NCBI GenBank assembly: GCA_947631505.1
Contig: CANRLR010000008.1
Span: 38,460-102,459, forward strand
Direction: 5' to 3'
Source: an uncultured Lachnospiraceae bacterium
GTDB taxonomy: Bacteria > Bacillota > Clostridia > Lachnospirales > Lachnospiraceae
Length of the DNA: 64,000 nucleotides
The notes below the pieces were generated by a model. It worked only from the letters and a program-made list of their open reading frames with translations, did not search any database and had not been told where the DNA came from. Shown here one piece after another: positions 7,922 through 16,703 of this stretch. How positions within the stretch are numbered: position 1 is the first letter of the stretch; each line of letters opens with the position of its first letter. The translations under genes and the position numbers were made by a program.

Positions 7922-10900
7922 TTACTTGATTTCTTTCTCTGTTATATCCTTGTTACGATTTAACAAATCATAAATACATGGTACCACAAATAACGTCAGA
8001 AGTGTACCATATATCAATCCACCGATAGTTACAATCGCCATTGGACGGGTCATATCCGTTCCCATACTCTTTCCCACAACCATCGGAATCAAACCAAGAA
8101 TGGTTGTTACTGCTGTCATAAGAATCGGTCGGAGACGAGTTCTTCCTGCCTCTACAATCGCTTCCTTTTTCTCTGTTCCAACACGCCTCAGCTGATTGAT
8201 ATAGTCAACTAATACAATACCGTTATTTACAATAATACCTGCGAGCATAACAAATCCAATCATCGCAATTACACTGACATCACTGCCAGTTACCCAAAGT
8301 CCTAAAAATCCCCCCGTAAAGGCAAGCGGAATCGTAAACAAAATGATAAACGGAGAAAGCAGGGACTGGAACTGTGCCACCATGATCAGGTACATCAATA
8401 CAATACCAAGAAGCATCATTAACATAACCTGCCCCATTGCCTCCATCGTTGCCTCATTCTCACCATCTAATTCCACTTCATAACCGACAGGTGCTTTATA
8501 ATCCGACAATGCTTTTTCCACCTTGCTGCTGACATCACTGACAATATAACCATCTTCAATTGCTGCTGTCACAGATAAAAAGCGCATCTGACTTTCGTGC
8601 TGAATCGTATTCGGTGAATCTGCCGTTTTAAAATCTGCAATTTTACTTAACTTCACTTTCTTCGTTTTTTGGGTAGAAGTATCGGTGTATTCAATCTTCA
8701 TTTTCTTGATATCCGCCCGCGTCAGCTTCTCATCCGAAGAGTCACTGATATACACGCCCAAATCATCCGTATCCGTTGACAACGTAGAGGCAGAAGATGC
8801 ATCTTTCAATTTTGCATAAATCTGCTGGTATACTTGGGCAACTGTCAAAGAATATTTCATCGCCTTTGCTTTGTCTACCGAAATGCGGAATTCTTCTCCC
8901 GCATCCTCAAGGCCATTTGAAATCTCTGTCAGTCCATCGACGTCTTCCAGCCGTTTCATAATATCTTCTGAAACAGTTTGTAATTTATCTAAGTCCTTAC
9001 CTCTAATATTAATTTTCACACCGGAACCAGTCAGAGAACTCATATCCATGGCAGAAGTATTTACCTCTACTTCACAATCCAGATCCCTTGTCTTATCTGT
9101 AATTTGCTGTTCCAATTCTTCATTGCTCAGCTGCCGGTCCTCATTCAGAATGATATACATCGTAACAGTGTCATTACTGCTGCCGCCAGTAAGCATTGAC
9201 ATCGAAGAACCGCTCCCGGTATAAGCTCCAACGGTTTCAACGTCTTCGACTTCCCGTATCTTTTCAATTGCCGTATTAGAAATTTCCCGCACTTGTTCGA
9301 GTTCTTTATTTTCCGTTGTCAAAGTCACCGTCATCTGTGTACTTTCCATCTCCGGCATCATAGACATACCATTTTTCATGGAAAGGAAAGCAAAAAGCAA
9401 AAGAAATACGACAGAGACAATCAACACAACCGGCTTGAACCGAAGTACCGCTTTCAAAGATTTCGCATATGCATTCTGTAATGCCGTAATCGCCTTGGAA
9501 CTGCCCGCATTACTCTTTCTGCGAAGCAGTCCGGCAGACATGGCCGGTACAAGTGTCAGAGCAATAACAAGACTGGCTCCCAATGTATATGCCAAGGTAA
9601 GGGCAAGGTCAACAAAAAGCTGTTTTGTAATACCCTCTGTAAAAATAATCGGGGCAAATACACAAATTGTTGTGAGGGTAGAAGCAATAATGGCTCCTCC
9701 CACCTGTTTGGCACCGTCTACTGCCGCCTGTCTGGTTGAAACTCCCTCTCCTTTTAAACGATATATATTCTCAATTACAACGACCGAGTTATCCACTAAC
9801 ATTCCAACTCCCAATGCCAGTCCTGAAAGGGAAATAATATTTAATGTTACACCGCTAAAGTACATAGCAACAATCGCTCCCACAACGCTGAGCGGAATCG
9901 AACAGGCTACAATAATCGTTGGCCGGATATCGCGCAGGAAAACCAGCAGAATCAAAATCGCCAAAATACCACCGACAATTAAATTCTGCACGACCGCATC
10001 CACAACAAGGTCGATATAAACCCCCTGATTCATAAGAATCGAAGAGTGGAAACCCTTTTCATTCTTTTCGAGTTCTGTCAGTTTCTCTTCCAATGCTCCG
10101 GTCACGTCACCGGTAGAATAACCGGATTGTTTCTGTAATGTCACAAGAACCGCTGCATTTCCGTTGACAACCGTGTAAATATCCTCCGCATTATCAGTCT
10201 GTGCTACATCTGCCACATCACCGAGAGTAATCGGATTCAAACCATCCAATCCCATATCACAGATTACTAAATCACTTATATCCTCTACCGACTCTACTTT
10301 GTCACCGACCCGTACAAGATAAGATGCATCGTCCTCAGTCACATAACCGGATGGCATATCAAAATTTTCTGCCTTCAGGATATTCTCTACCATTTCTTTT
10401 GTTATAAGTTTGCTGAGCTTGGAATTTTCTTTTGTCGTTTTTTTTGTATCTTTTAACTTTCCCTCTGCTTCAGTTAATTTTTCAGAGCCACTATTCATTT
10501 GTGCTTCTGCCACACTAATCTGAATACTGGAAAGAATCTTCTGTTTATTCAACTGCTCCAAAGCATCTGTCGTTGAAATCTGTCCCTTTTCCAGTTTCTT
10601 CTTGGCATCATTCAATTTCTTCAAGCCGCTGGTAATCTTCTTCTGTGCTGCCGTCACTTTCTTCTGATTCGCCTGCAAGGACTTCTCCTGTGTTTCCAAT
10701 TGGGCAAGCCCTGACTGTGCAGAAGAAATCCCCTTATTTACTTCGGCAATCTTACTTGGCAAGGTATCCTCTGTCATTCCCTGCTCTTTTAACTTCTCTC
10801 TGAGAACGGACAACTGTGCCTGTACAGAAGCAAGCGAAGTTTTCAGTTCTGCCGGGGCATTATCTCCCAGCGCTTCTATTTGGTTCTGCAAACTGGTTTC

Positions 10901-11866
10901 CTGCTTTTTCAGCTGTTCCAAGGATGTTCTCAATGTTTCGAGCTGTGTCTTTGTAGTATTTAAGGTTTTTAATGTCGCACTGACATTTGCCTTGTTCGCA
11001 GCAATTGCCGCCAATCCGTCTTTCACTTGTTTGGCAGAACTATTTAGCGTTTTCTGCTGCTCCTTCACCTGAGCAATCTGCTCCTCCACCGTTTTCAGGC
11101 CATCCTTTATCTGGTCCGTCGCCTTATTTAATTTTGTTTCTCCCTTGGCAATCTTATCGGCAGCCTGATTCTTTTGGGAATTTAGTGTATCCTTGCCATC
11201 TTCTAACTTTTTCTTATTTTTATCCAGCTTCTTTTCCGCATCCGAAAGCTTGCCATCAATCGCAGCCTGTACCTTTTCATTCATCCGGTCAATTTTATCC
11301 TGCTGGATAATAACATCTATTTTCTTCTCAACGGTTCCTGATTCATTTACCGAAGCTACTCCATCAACACTTTCCAATTCCGGAATAATGTCCTGCTCCG
11401 CACGCTTGGTTACTTCTGTTGTCTCCGCATCTTCAAAATCCAGTGCTGCCACCATAATCGGCATCATATCCGGATTAATTTTCATAATCGTAGGGCTTCC
11501 GATCGTATCTTCCCACTGGGAAGTCGTCTGGTCAAGGCTTTCTCTCATGTCAACCGTTGTCGTCCCCATATCTGTTCCATCATTAAACTCCATAATAACA
11601 ACAGACATATTGTTAATCGACATGGACTGCACCTTTTTTACATTATTTATACGTGACATCGCCTGCTCCACCGGCTCTGTCACTGCCCGTTCTACTTCTT
11701 CCGGGCTGGCTCCCGGATATGTAGTCATGACAATCGCATAGGGAAATTCCATACTTGGAAGGAAATCTGTACTCATATTCTGAAATGATAACACACCAAG
11801 CACAATGATTATAACAACTGCCACGAATACAGTGTACGGTCTTTTTACACTAAACTTTGGCAACAT
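7922..11866 (-). CDS. Giant RND-family efflux transporter with a coiled-coil insertion
   Basis: A proton-driven exporter of the AcrB/SwrC type, 1,314 residues against about 1,050 for typical members. The N-terminal helix, PGASPEEVE and the multi-helix blocks (about 630-780 and 1110-1290) are typical; GLALGVGMLVDNSVVVIENIYR in the first block carries the proton-relay aspartates. The excess length is an extracellular insertion of roughly residues 185-490, almost entirely heptad-like (KKLDKNKKKLEDGKDTL and similar), of the kind otherwise seen in YhgE/Pip proteins. No adaptor or outer-membrane partner is adjacent, as expected in a Gram-positive. GGAGG lies nine bases before the ATG; murI follows after 23 bases. 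Substrate unknown. Confidence 0.92.
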   Translation of the reverse strand: MLPKFSVKRPYTVFVAVVIIIVLGVLSFQNMSTDFLPSMEFPYAIVMTTYPGASPEEVERAVTEPVEQAMSRINNVKKVQSMSINNMSVVIMEFNDGTDMGTTTVDMRESLDQTTSQWEDTIGSPTIMKINPDMMPIMVAALDFEDAETTEVTKRAEQDIIPELESVDGVASVNESGTVEKKIDVIIQQDKIDRMNEKVQAAIDGKLSDAEKKLDKNKKKLEDGKDTLNSQKNQAADKIAKGETKLNKATDQIKDGLKTVEEQIAQVKEQQKTLNSSAKQVKDGLAAIAANKANVSATLKTLNTTKTQLETLRTSLEQLKKQETSLQNQIEALGDNAPAELKTSLASVQAQLSVLREKLKEQGMTEDTLPSKIAEVNKGISSAQSGLAQLETQEKSLQANQKKVTAAQKKITSGLKKLNDAKKKLEKGQISTTDALEQLNKQKILSSIQISVAEAQMNSGSEKLTEAEGKLKDTKKTTKENSKLSKLITKEMVENILKAENFDMPSGYVTEDDASYLVRVGDKVESVEDISDLVICDMGLDGLNPITLGDVADVAQTDNAEDIYTVVNGNAAVLVTLQKQSGYSTGDVTGALEEKLTELEKNEKGFHSSILMNQGVYIDLVVDAVVQNLIVGGILAILILLVFLRDIRPTIIVACSIPLSVVGAIVAMYFSGVTLNIISLSGLALGVGMLVDNSVVVIENIYRLKGEGVSTRQAAVDGAKQVGGAIIASTLTTICVFAPIIFTEGITKQLFVDLALTLAYTLGASLVIALTLVPAMSAGLLRRKSNAGSSKAITALQNAYAKSLKAVLRFKPVVLIVSVVFLLLFAFLSMKNGMSMMPEMESTQMTVTLTTENKELEQVREISNTAIEKIREVEDVETVGAYTGSGSSMSMLTGGSSNDTVTMYIILNEDRQLSNEELEQQITDKTRDLDCEVEVNTSAMDMSSLTGSGVKINIRGKDLDKLQTVSEDIMKRLEDVDGLTEISNGLEDAGEEFRISVDKAKAMKYSLTVAQVYQQIYAKLKDASSASTLSTDTDDLGVYISDSSDEKLTRADIKKMKIEYTDTSTQKTKKVKLSKIADFKTADSPNTIQHESQMRFLSVTAAIEDGYIVSDVSSKVEKALSDYKAPVGYEVELDGENEATMEAMGQVMLMMLLGIVLMYLIMVAQFQSLLSPFIILFTIPLAFTGGFLGLWVTGSDVSVIAMIGFVMLAGIIVNNGIVLVDYINQLRRVGTEKKEAIVEAGRTRLRPILMTAVTTILGLIPMVVGKSMGTDMTRPMAIVTIGGLIYGTLLTLFVVPCIYDLLNRNKDITEKEIK

Positions 11867-12033
11867 TCCTTATATCCTCCTTGTTTTGTGAAGAAAAAAT
11901 CCAATCCCCTGATGAGGAAAGAAATTTACGATCACTAACTATATTCAATAATTATCAATTAATTCTACTCCCTATCTTCCTACATTGTCAAGAAACACTC
12001 TCCGACAGATTGTGAAATTTCTGTGTCCACATA

Positions 12034-12073
12034 TTGTATTTTTTTCTGTTAGGGATTATATTGTAACTACAAT
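12034..12073 (+). promoter_or_regulatory. Promoter with an overlapping palindromic operator
   Basis: TTGTAT (12034-12039) and TATATT (12057-12062) are 17 bases apart, a good sigma-A arrangement for the gene starting at 12110. A perfect inverted repeat ATTGTA-AC-TACAAT (12060-12073) covers the end of the -10 box and the likely start point, where a dimeric repressor would block transcription. The regulator cannot be named. Confidence 0.5.
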
Positions 12074-12109
12074 ACTTTTGACCCTGACATCACAAAACGG
12101 GAGGTTGTT

Positions 12110-12649
12110 ATGAATTGCGAACCCTTAGAAAATAATTTAATTGATATCATAAAAGAAGAGCAGGCGAAACTTGGCTATCAGAAAGAACGGATCCGCCTGT
12201 ATTATCCACTGTCTTCTCTCAACCACTTTTTTAAAAGTAATTATAATGTTCATGAAATGAAGGACTGCCTAAAAGAGTTCTGTTCCTTTGTATCTCCCCG
12301 TCTCGGAGCAGTTGATATCTCCAACAAGGGAGAACGGTTCTGCTTTTCCATTCCGGAAACAGGGAGTGAATATGTTCATGAACATACGGAAGAAAATGAA
12401 TTTATCCATACTTTGGTAAAGGTTGTTTCCCGCCACGGCTGCAGCATGGAGGACATTTTAGCTGTTTTCCATCAATATTCCCAGCAGGTTCATATAGAAG
12501 AAGTGCATCACGGAGAGTTTGACTACCTTGTCTATTTTGAACAGGGAGAACCAGACACATACCGCTACTGTTTTCACATCGAAGAGCCTCATATTATATA
12601 CCACCGGTATTTACCGGAGGACTATCAGGACTTGGGACTGGAACAATGA
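12110..12649 (+). CDS. DUF3877-like protein of unknown function
   Basis: A 179-residue soluble protein with no signal peptide or membrane segment. Length and overall pattern (LYYPLSSLNHFF near residue 30; many histidines and glutamates in the C-terminal half, ending YHRYLPEDYQDLGLEQ) resemble DUF3877, a family I know only from Clostridia and whose role is unknown. GGGAGG lies five bases before the ATG. It stands alone on the plus strand with its own promoter, a possible operator and a perfect terminator, so it is a single-gene unit, possibly repressor-controlled. Confidence 0.8.
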   Translation: MNCEPLENNLIDIIKEEQAKLGYQKERIRLYYPLSSLNHFFKSNYNVHEMKDCLKEFCSFVSPRLGAVDISNKGERFCFSIPETGSEYVHEHTEENEFIHTLVKVVSRHGCSMEDILAVFHQYSQQVHIEEVHHGEFDYLVYFEQGEPDTYRYCFHIEEPHIIYHRYLPEDYQDLGLEQ

Positions 12650-12690
12650 AATATCAGAGGATAGAATCAGAAGTTGCTTATTGGCAGCAT

Positions 12691-12730
12691 AAAAAGCATC
12701 ACACCCAGAACTTCAGGTGTGATGCTTTTT
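12691..12730. terminator. Perfect 15-bp bidirectional terminator
   Basis: AAAAAGCATCACACC pairs with GGTGTGATGCTTTTT around a ten-base loop. It lies between the convergent DUF3877-like gene and the lipoprotein gene at 12749 and can end both. Confidence 0.95.
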
Positions 12731-12748
12731 CCATATTGGAAAGAACCG

Positions 12749-13801
12749 TTACTTCTTCTTCCCTTTAATTTTAACCTTAACCGTCTTTTTGTTCCCCACT
12801 CTATCCTTTACCGTAATCGTATTTTTTCCTTTTTTCGTCAGAGAAAAGTAGGTAGAACCCGCTGTCTGTTTCTTTCCGTTAATGGTGACGGATGCAACAC
12901 CACTATCTTTATCATTAACAAAAAAACTTTTTCCTTTTTTATATGTCTTATTATTCTTAATTCCGCTAATGGTTGGCTTCTTTGTATCAATAAAGAAAGA
13001 AACGGTTCTCTGCTCACCATTTGCCGCTTTCAAAACAATTGTATGCTGTCCGTGCTTCTTGAACTTCTTATTGCTTTTTATTTTCTTACCTTTGTAAGTA
13101 GCAGTTTTTACACCAGAGAACTTCACTTTTCTTGCTTTTTTGTAAGTAGCTCCCTGTGTTACACCACTGACTTTAATACCGGAATGGCAGTACGCTTCCA
13201 ATACATTTGTCTTTGTAAAATCCGTAAAGCTCATTTTCCAAGTTACTTTTTTTGGATTCGCCGGATCAATCACTCCTTTGCTATCCGTTTTTGTAATATT
13301 GTAATCAAATTCAACGGAATAATTGATATAGCTATGATTATAAATTTCCGTAAGCTCTTTATCTTCTGTTTCCCCCAGTAATCCTGACCAGGAAGAATCA
13401 TCCGTAAGGGAAGAACTCAGTGCCTTAATATTCATATAAACACCCGTTTCCCACATACGGTATTCACCTTTTAAAGCCGATTGCTGATTTTCCTTTGTCT
13501 GCTTCGCAATCGTAGATTTTTCGGTCTCCGGTTTACTCACATAATACTGCTTGCCCTCCATCGTCTGGATTGTATATCCCTCATCTTTCAGGCTTTTCTC
13601 CAGCTCTGCCATATAATCTGAACCCATTTTACGGTTAACATAATCTTGAACCGATGCCTTTTCTATGTAAACCGTCATCGTCCTCGTACATTTACCATTG
13701 GCAGAAATCTTTTCTTCCACTTTTTCCTCCATACAGCCCGTCAAGGAAAAGGCTAAAACTGCTACAATCAGTAGTGCTAAAATCCGCTTGCTCCTTTTCA
13801 T
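12749..13801 (-). CDS. Secreted lipoprotein with lysine-rich beta-domain repeats
   Basis: A 350-residue lipoprotein: after MKRSKR come a hydrophobic stretch and the lipobox LTGC, so the mature protein is lipid-anchored at Cys22 or so. Residues about 25-200 form a polar domain of unknown family; the remaining C-terminal part is very basic and reads as two or three small beta-sandwich modules (phrases such as FIDTKKPTISGIKNNKTYKKG and KNTITVKDRVGNKKTVKVKI, typical of Ig-like or chitobiase-like extracellular repeats). The start is the ATG at 13801, seven bases after GGGAG; the longer frame lacks a binding site. Probably cell-surface; no enzyme motif is seen. Confidence 0.85.
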   Translation of the reverse strand: MKRSKRILALLIVAVLAFSLTGCMEEKVEEKISANGKCTRTMTVYIEKASVQDYVNRKMGSDYMAELEKSLKDEGYTIQTMEGKQYYVSKPETEKSTIAKQTKENQQSALKGEYRMWETGVYMNIKALSSSLTDDSSWSGLLGETEDKELTEIYNHSYINYSVEFDYNITKTDSKGVIDPANPKKVTWKMSFTDFTKTNVLEAYCHSGIKVSGVTQGATYKKARKVKFSGVKTATYKGKKIKSNKKFKKHGQHTIVLKAANGEQRTVSFFIDTKKPTISGIKNNKTYKKGKSFFVNDKDSGVASVTINGKKQTAGSTYFSLTKKGKNTITVKDRVGNKKTVKVKIKGKKK

Positions 13802-13958
13802 AATTTTTACTCCCTTCTTTTTTTTACCCAGTTTTTTTCCATATCCCGAACATGAGTCGAAAGAATTTCTGCTCATCTCGAGAATGACACTGTGTATTGG
13901 TAAGCATTATATCATGTTTTATACAGATTAGCAAATGGAACCTTTATCCCTGTATGTA

Positions 13959-14108
13959 TCAAGTGTTTGTTGGCACTTTTTTCGAAGCCTTTACTGCACT
14001 CATTTGGATATCCTCTACTTCACCTTGATACCTATGAGTTCCATGACCAGTCATTATATAATCAATACTTACGCCAAGTACATTAACTAATTTATTTATC
14101 TGCTGGCA
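13959..14108 (-). pseudogene. C-terminal remnant of an XRE-type regulator
   Basis: An open stretch of about 50 codons without a start reads ...INKLVNVLGVSIDYIMTGHG..., which matches the last helix and the tail of the Cro/C1-type helix-turn-helix fold (the ALGVSLDYLLxG pattern). An in-frame stop precedes it, so the DNA-binding half is gone. It follows the membrane protein at 14124 directly, so the two may once have formed a regulator-membrane protein pair. Confidence 0.6.
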
Positions 14109-14123
14109 GAAAAAACAACTACC

Positions 14124-14813
14124 TTACACGCATCCGTTCCGTGTTCTCTTCATCTCTATTTTTTCAAAATCCGATAAAAAACTTTCTATTTTTTTTAGCT
14201 TTGATGTAAAAATCATTTTTGAACATGACCCTATCATTATACCTATAACAACAGTAGTTGCCACAACAAGAAAAAACACTATTACAAATAAAAAATACAC
14301 CTGTAAATCATTAACTTTATTAAAAATTGGCGTCATTAATGCTAAAATAGCAGGAATACTAATCGAACATATTATCAATTCAATTCTATGCCAATTTCGA
14401 CTTCCCTTTTTCTCTTCTATGTCATATTCCTTTTTAAATTTCTCTTTCAAATACTTTTGTGCTTTAAAACTAATAAACCCCTGACTACAAAAAAACTTGT
14501 TCATCTTTTCTGCCCGAAAACTATAATATGGGTACTTCTGTTTAAAGCTCTCTCTGTAAATGTAGCATTCTGATATATAAAGTCCAAACACCGCAAATAT
14601 TTCAATTCCAAATGATATATATATTAGATTCATTTTCCAATCATCCCAATTGAATATTAGATAAAATATCAAAAAGATAAAAGCAGTTCCCCCACTTAAT
14701 AACACCAGAACCAAAAAAAACCAAGAAAGCTTTTTCTTCTTCTCTCCTCTTTCATATTTCCATTTCTTTTGTTCTTTCCAATACTCATATAACAAATCAT
14801 CCACAAAATCCAT
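14124..14813 (-). CDS. Unrecognised four-helix membrane protein
   Basis: A 229-residue protein with no recognised family. It starts with a charged segment (1-28), then two helices (about 30-52 and 61-82), a basic soluble loop of some 60 residues (YIYRESFKQKYPYYSFRAEK and following), two more helices (about 148-168 and 172-200), and a charged tail. GGAGG lies nine bases before the ATG. The DNA is more AT-rich than the neighbours and an XRE fragment follows, so the pair looks like a small acquired insertion between rny and the lipoprotein gene. Confidence 0.7.
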   Translation of the reverse strand: MDFVDDLLYEYWKEQKKWKYERGEKKKKLSWFFLVLVLLSGGTAFIFLIFYLIFNWDDWKMNLIYISFGIEIFAVFGLYISECYIYRESFKQKYPYYSFRAEKMNKFFCSQGFISFKAQKYLKEKFKKEYDIEEKKGSRNWHRIELIICSISIPAILALMTPIFNKVNDLQVYFLFVIVFFLVVATTVVIGIMIGSCSKMIFTSKLKKIESFLSDFEKIEMKRTRNGCV

Positions 14814-14856
14814 ATTTTTCCACTCCTCCTTTTTTGTATATCAATCCTTACAACAC

Positions 14857-14892
14857 AAAAACCCGTTATGCTGCAATAGCAGCATAACGGGT
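14857..14892 (-). terminator. Terminator of rny
   Basis: ACCCGTTATGCTGC and GCAGCATAACGGGT pair perfectly over 14 bases with a four-base loop. Read on the minus strand the stem is followed by TTTTG, and it begins 29 bases after the rny stop codon. Confidence 0.92.
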
Positions 14893-14921
14893 CCATTCAT
14901 TCTGACAAAATATATTGCAGA

Positions 14922-16493
14922 TTATTTTGCATAATCTACCACTCTGGATTCTCGAATCACATTGACCTTGATCTGTCCCGGATACTGCAGTTCTGCCTCT
15001 ATCTGCTTGGACAAATCACGGGCAAGAAGTACCATTTCATCATCATTAATCTGATCTGGTACTACCATCACTCGAACCTCTCTACCTGCCTGAATAGCAA
15101 AAGACTTATCGACTCCCTTAAAGCTGTTAGAAATATCCTCTAATTGTTTCAAACGATTTGTATAAGTTTCCAATGTCTCACGGCGTGCACCCGGACGGGC
15201 AGCAGAAATCGCATCTGCTGCCTGTACAAGACAAGCAATCATGCTTTCTGCTTCCACATCCCCATGGTGAGCCTCTACAGCATTGATAACCAATGCAGAT
15301 TCTTTGAACTTACGACACAAGTCAGCACCAAGCTGAATATGGGAACCTTCCATGTCATGGTCAACCGATTTACCAATGTCATGTAAAAGCCCCGCACGTT
15401 TTGCCATACGCACATCCGCACCGACTTCCCCAGCAAGCAAGCCGGTTAAGTGTGCTACTTCTACAGAATGTTTTAATGCATTCTGTCCATAACTGGTACG
15501 GAATTTCATTCTTCCCAATAGACGAATCAATTCTGGGTGAATACCATGTACTCCTACTTCCAAAGCTGCTGATTCTCCCTCTTCACGAATCATAGTTTCA
15601 ACCTCTTTACGAGCTTTTTCTACCATTTCCTCGATTCGGGCCGGGTGAATACGTCCGTCCACAATTAATTTTTCCAAAGCAATTCTAGCAATTTCTCGAC
15701 GAATCGGATCAAAACCAGATAAAATAACAGCTTCCGGTGTATCATCAATAATCAAATCAATACCGGTAAGATTTTCAAGAGTACGGATATTACGTCCCTC
15801 TCGTCCAATAATTCTACCTTTCATCTCATCACTTGGAAGAGGTACTACAGAAATCGTTGTTTCTGACACATGGTCAGCCGCACATTTCTGTATCGCGGTA
15901 ACAACAATATCCTTCGCTTTCTTATCTGCCTCATCCTTTGCCTGACGTTCCAATTCTTTTACCAAAACCGCAGTTTCATGTTTAACATCTTCTTCCACAG
16001 TCTTTAATAAGTATTCTTTTGCCTGTTCGGAGGTGAGTCCGGAAATCTTCTCAAGTTCACGCAAATGGCTCTGACGAAGTTCTTCCACTCTCTCTTTTTC
16101 CTTTTCAAAGCCAACTTCCCTTGCATTTAACTTGGATTCCCTTTTCTCGAGTGCATCCAGTTTCTTGTCTAAAGTTTCTTCTTTCCCTAACACACGTTTC
16201 TCGTAACGCTGAACCTCAGAACGACGCTCCTTGATTTCCTTATCCAAATCATTTTTCGCCTTCATATTTTCCTCTTTGGCTTCAAGCAACGCCTCGCGTT
16301 TCTTCGTTTCTGCTGTTTTTAACGCATCGTCAATTATCTCCCTTGCTTTCTCCTCTGCACTGCCGACCTTCGCTTCGCTTACCTTTACATGATAGGAAAT
16401 GGCACATTTCCAAGCGATAAAAGCAGTTACTGCCAAGAGAATAAGAACAATTACTACAGCAACGATTACGTGTGCAACTGATAACTCTGGCAC
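14922..16493 (-). CDS. rny: Ribonuclease Y
   Basis: Membrane-bound endoribonuclease that starts mRNA decay and processes leaders in Firmicutes. The 523 residues match the family's usual length. Order of parts: N-terminal membrane helix (about 7-29), a long charged coiled coil to about 185, a KH RNA-binding domain containing [15 protein letters not shown], and an HD domain with LLHDIGK as metal ligands. The start is the GTG at 16493, eight bases after AAGGAGG; the longer frame to 16547 includes this binding site inside it and is not credible. It is a single-gene unit with its own terminator. Confidence 0.96.
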   Translation of the reverse strand: MPELSVAHVIVAVVIVLILLAVTAFIAWKCAISYHVKVSEAKVGSAEEKAREIIDDALKTAETKKREALLEAKEENMKAKNDLDKEIKERRSEVQRYEKRVLGKEETLDKKLDALEKRESKLNAREVGFEKEKERVEELRQSHLRELEKISGLTSEQAKEYLLKTVEEDVKHETAVLVKELERQAKDEADKKAKDIVVTAIQKCAADHVSETTISVVPLPSDEMKGRIIGREGRNIRTLENLTGIDLIIDDTPEAVILSGFDPIRREIARIALEKLIVDGRIHPARIEEMVEKARKEVETMIREEGESAALEVGVHGIHPELIRLLGRMKFRTSYGQNALKHSVEVAHLTGLLAGEVGADVRMAKRAGLLHDIGKSVDHDMEGSHIQLGADLCRKFKESALVINAVEAHHGDVEAESMIACLVQAADAISAARPGARRETLETYTNRLKQLEDISNSFKGVDKSFAIQAGREVRVMVVPDQINDDEMVLLARDLSKQIEAELQYPGQIKVNVIRESRVVDYAK

Positions 16494-16703
16494 CAGGTGC
16501 ACCTCCTTATTTAGTTTCGTTATATGATTACTATTTGCAGGATTCACAAATGCACATATATAACAATAGTAGTTTACACGTTTTTGACATATTTGTCAAG
16601 AATCCTCTGATAAAGCCACAATTTTCCGTCGTATTTGCCTTAAATAAATCATGTGCTCTTGTGATGCCGGAATAAATCGGCTTTTAATTCCGCTGATGCA
16701 AAA

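Noticed and set aside
9378..10019. 213-codon plus-strand frame opposite the RND transporter
   Set aside because: It is the antisense shadow of a conserved, well-supported coding sequence.
13971..13984. GTTGGCAC followed by a T-run here and again at 39,318, reminiscent of the -24 box of sigma-54 promoters
   Set aside because: The required TTGC at -12 is missing in both places and the reading direction does not suit any gene.
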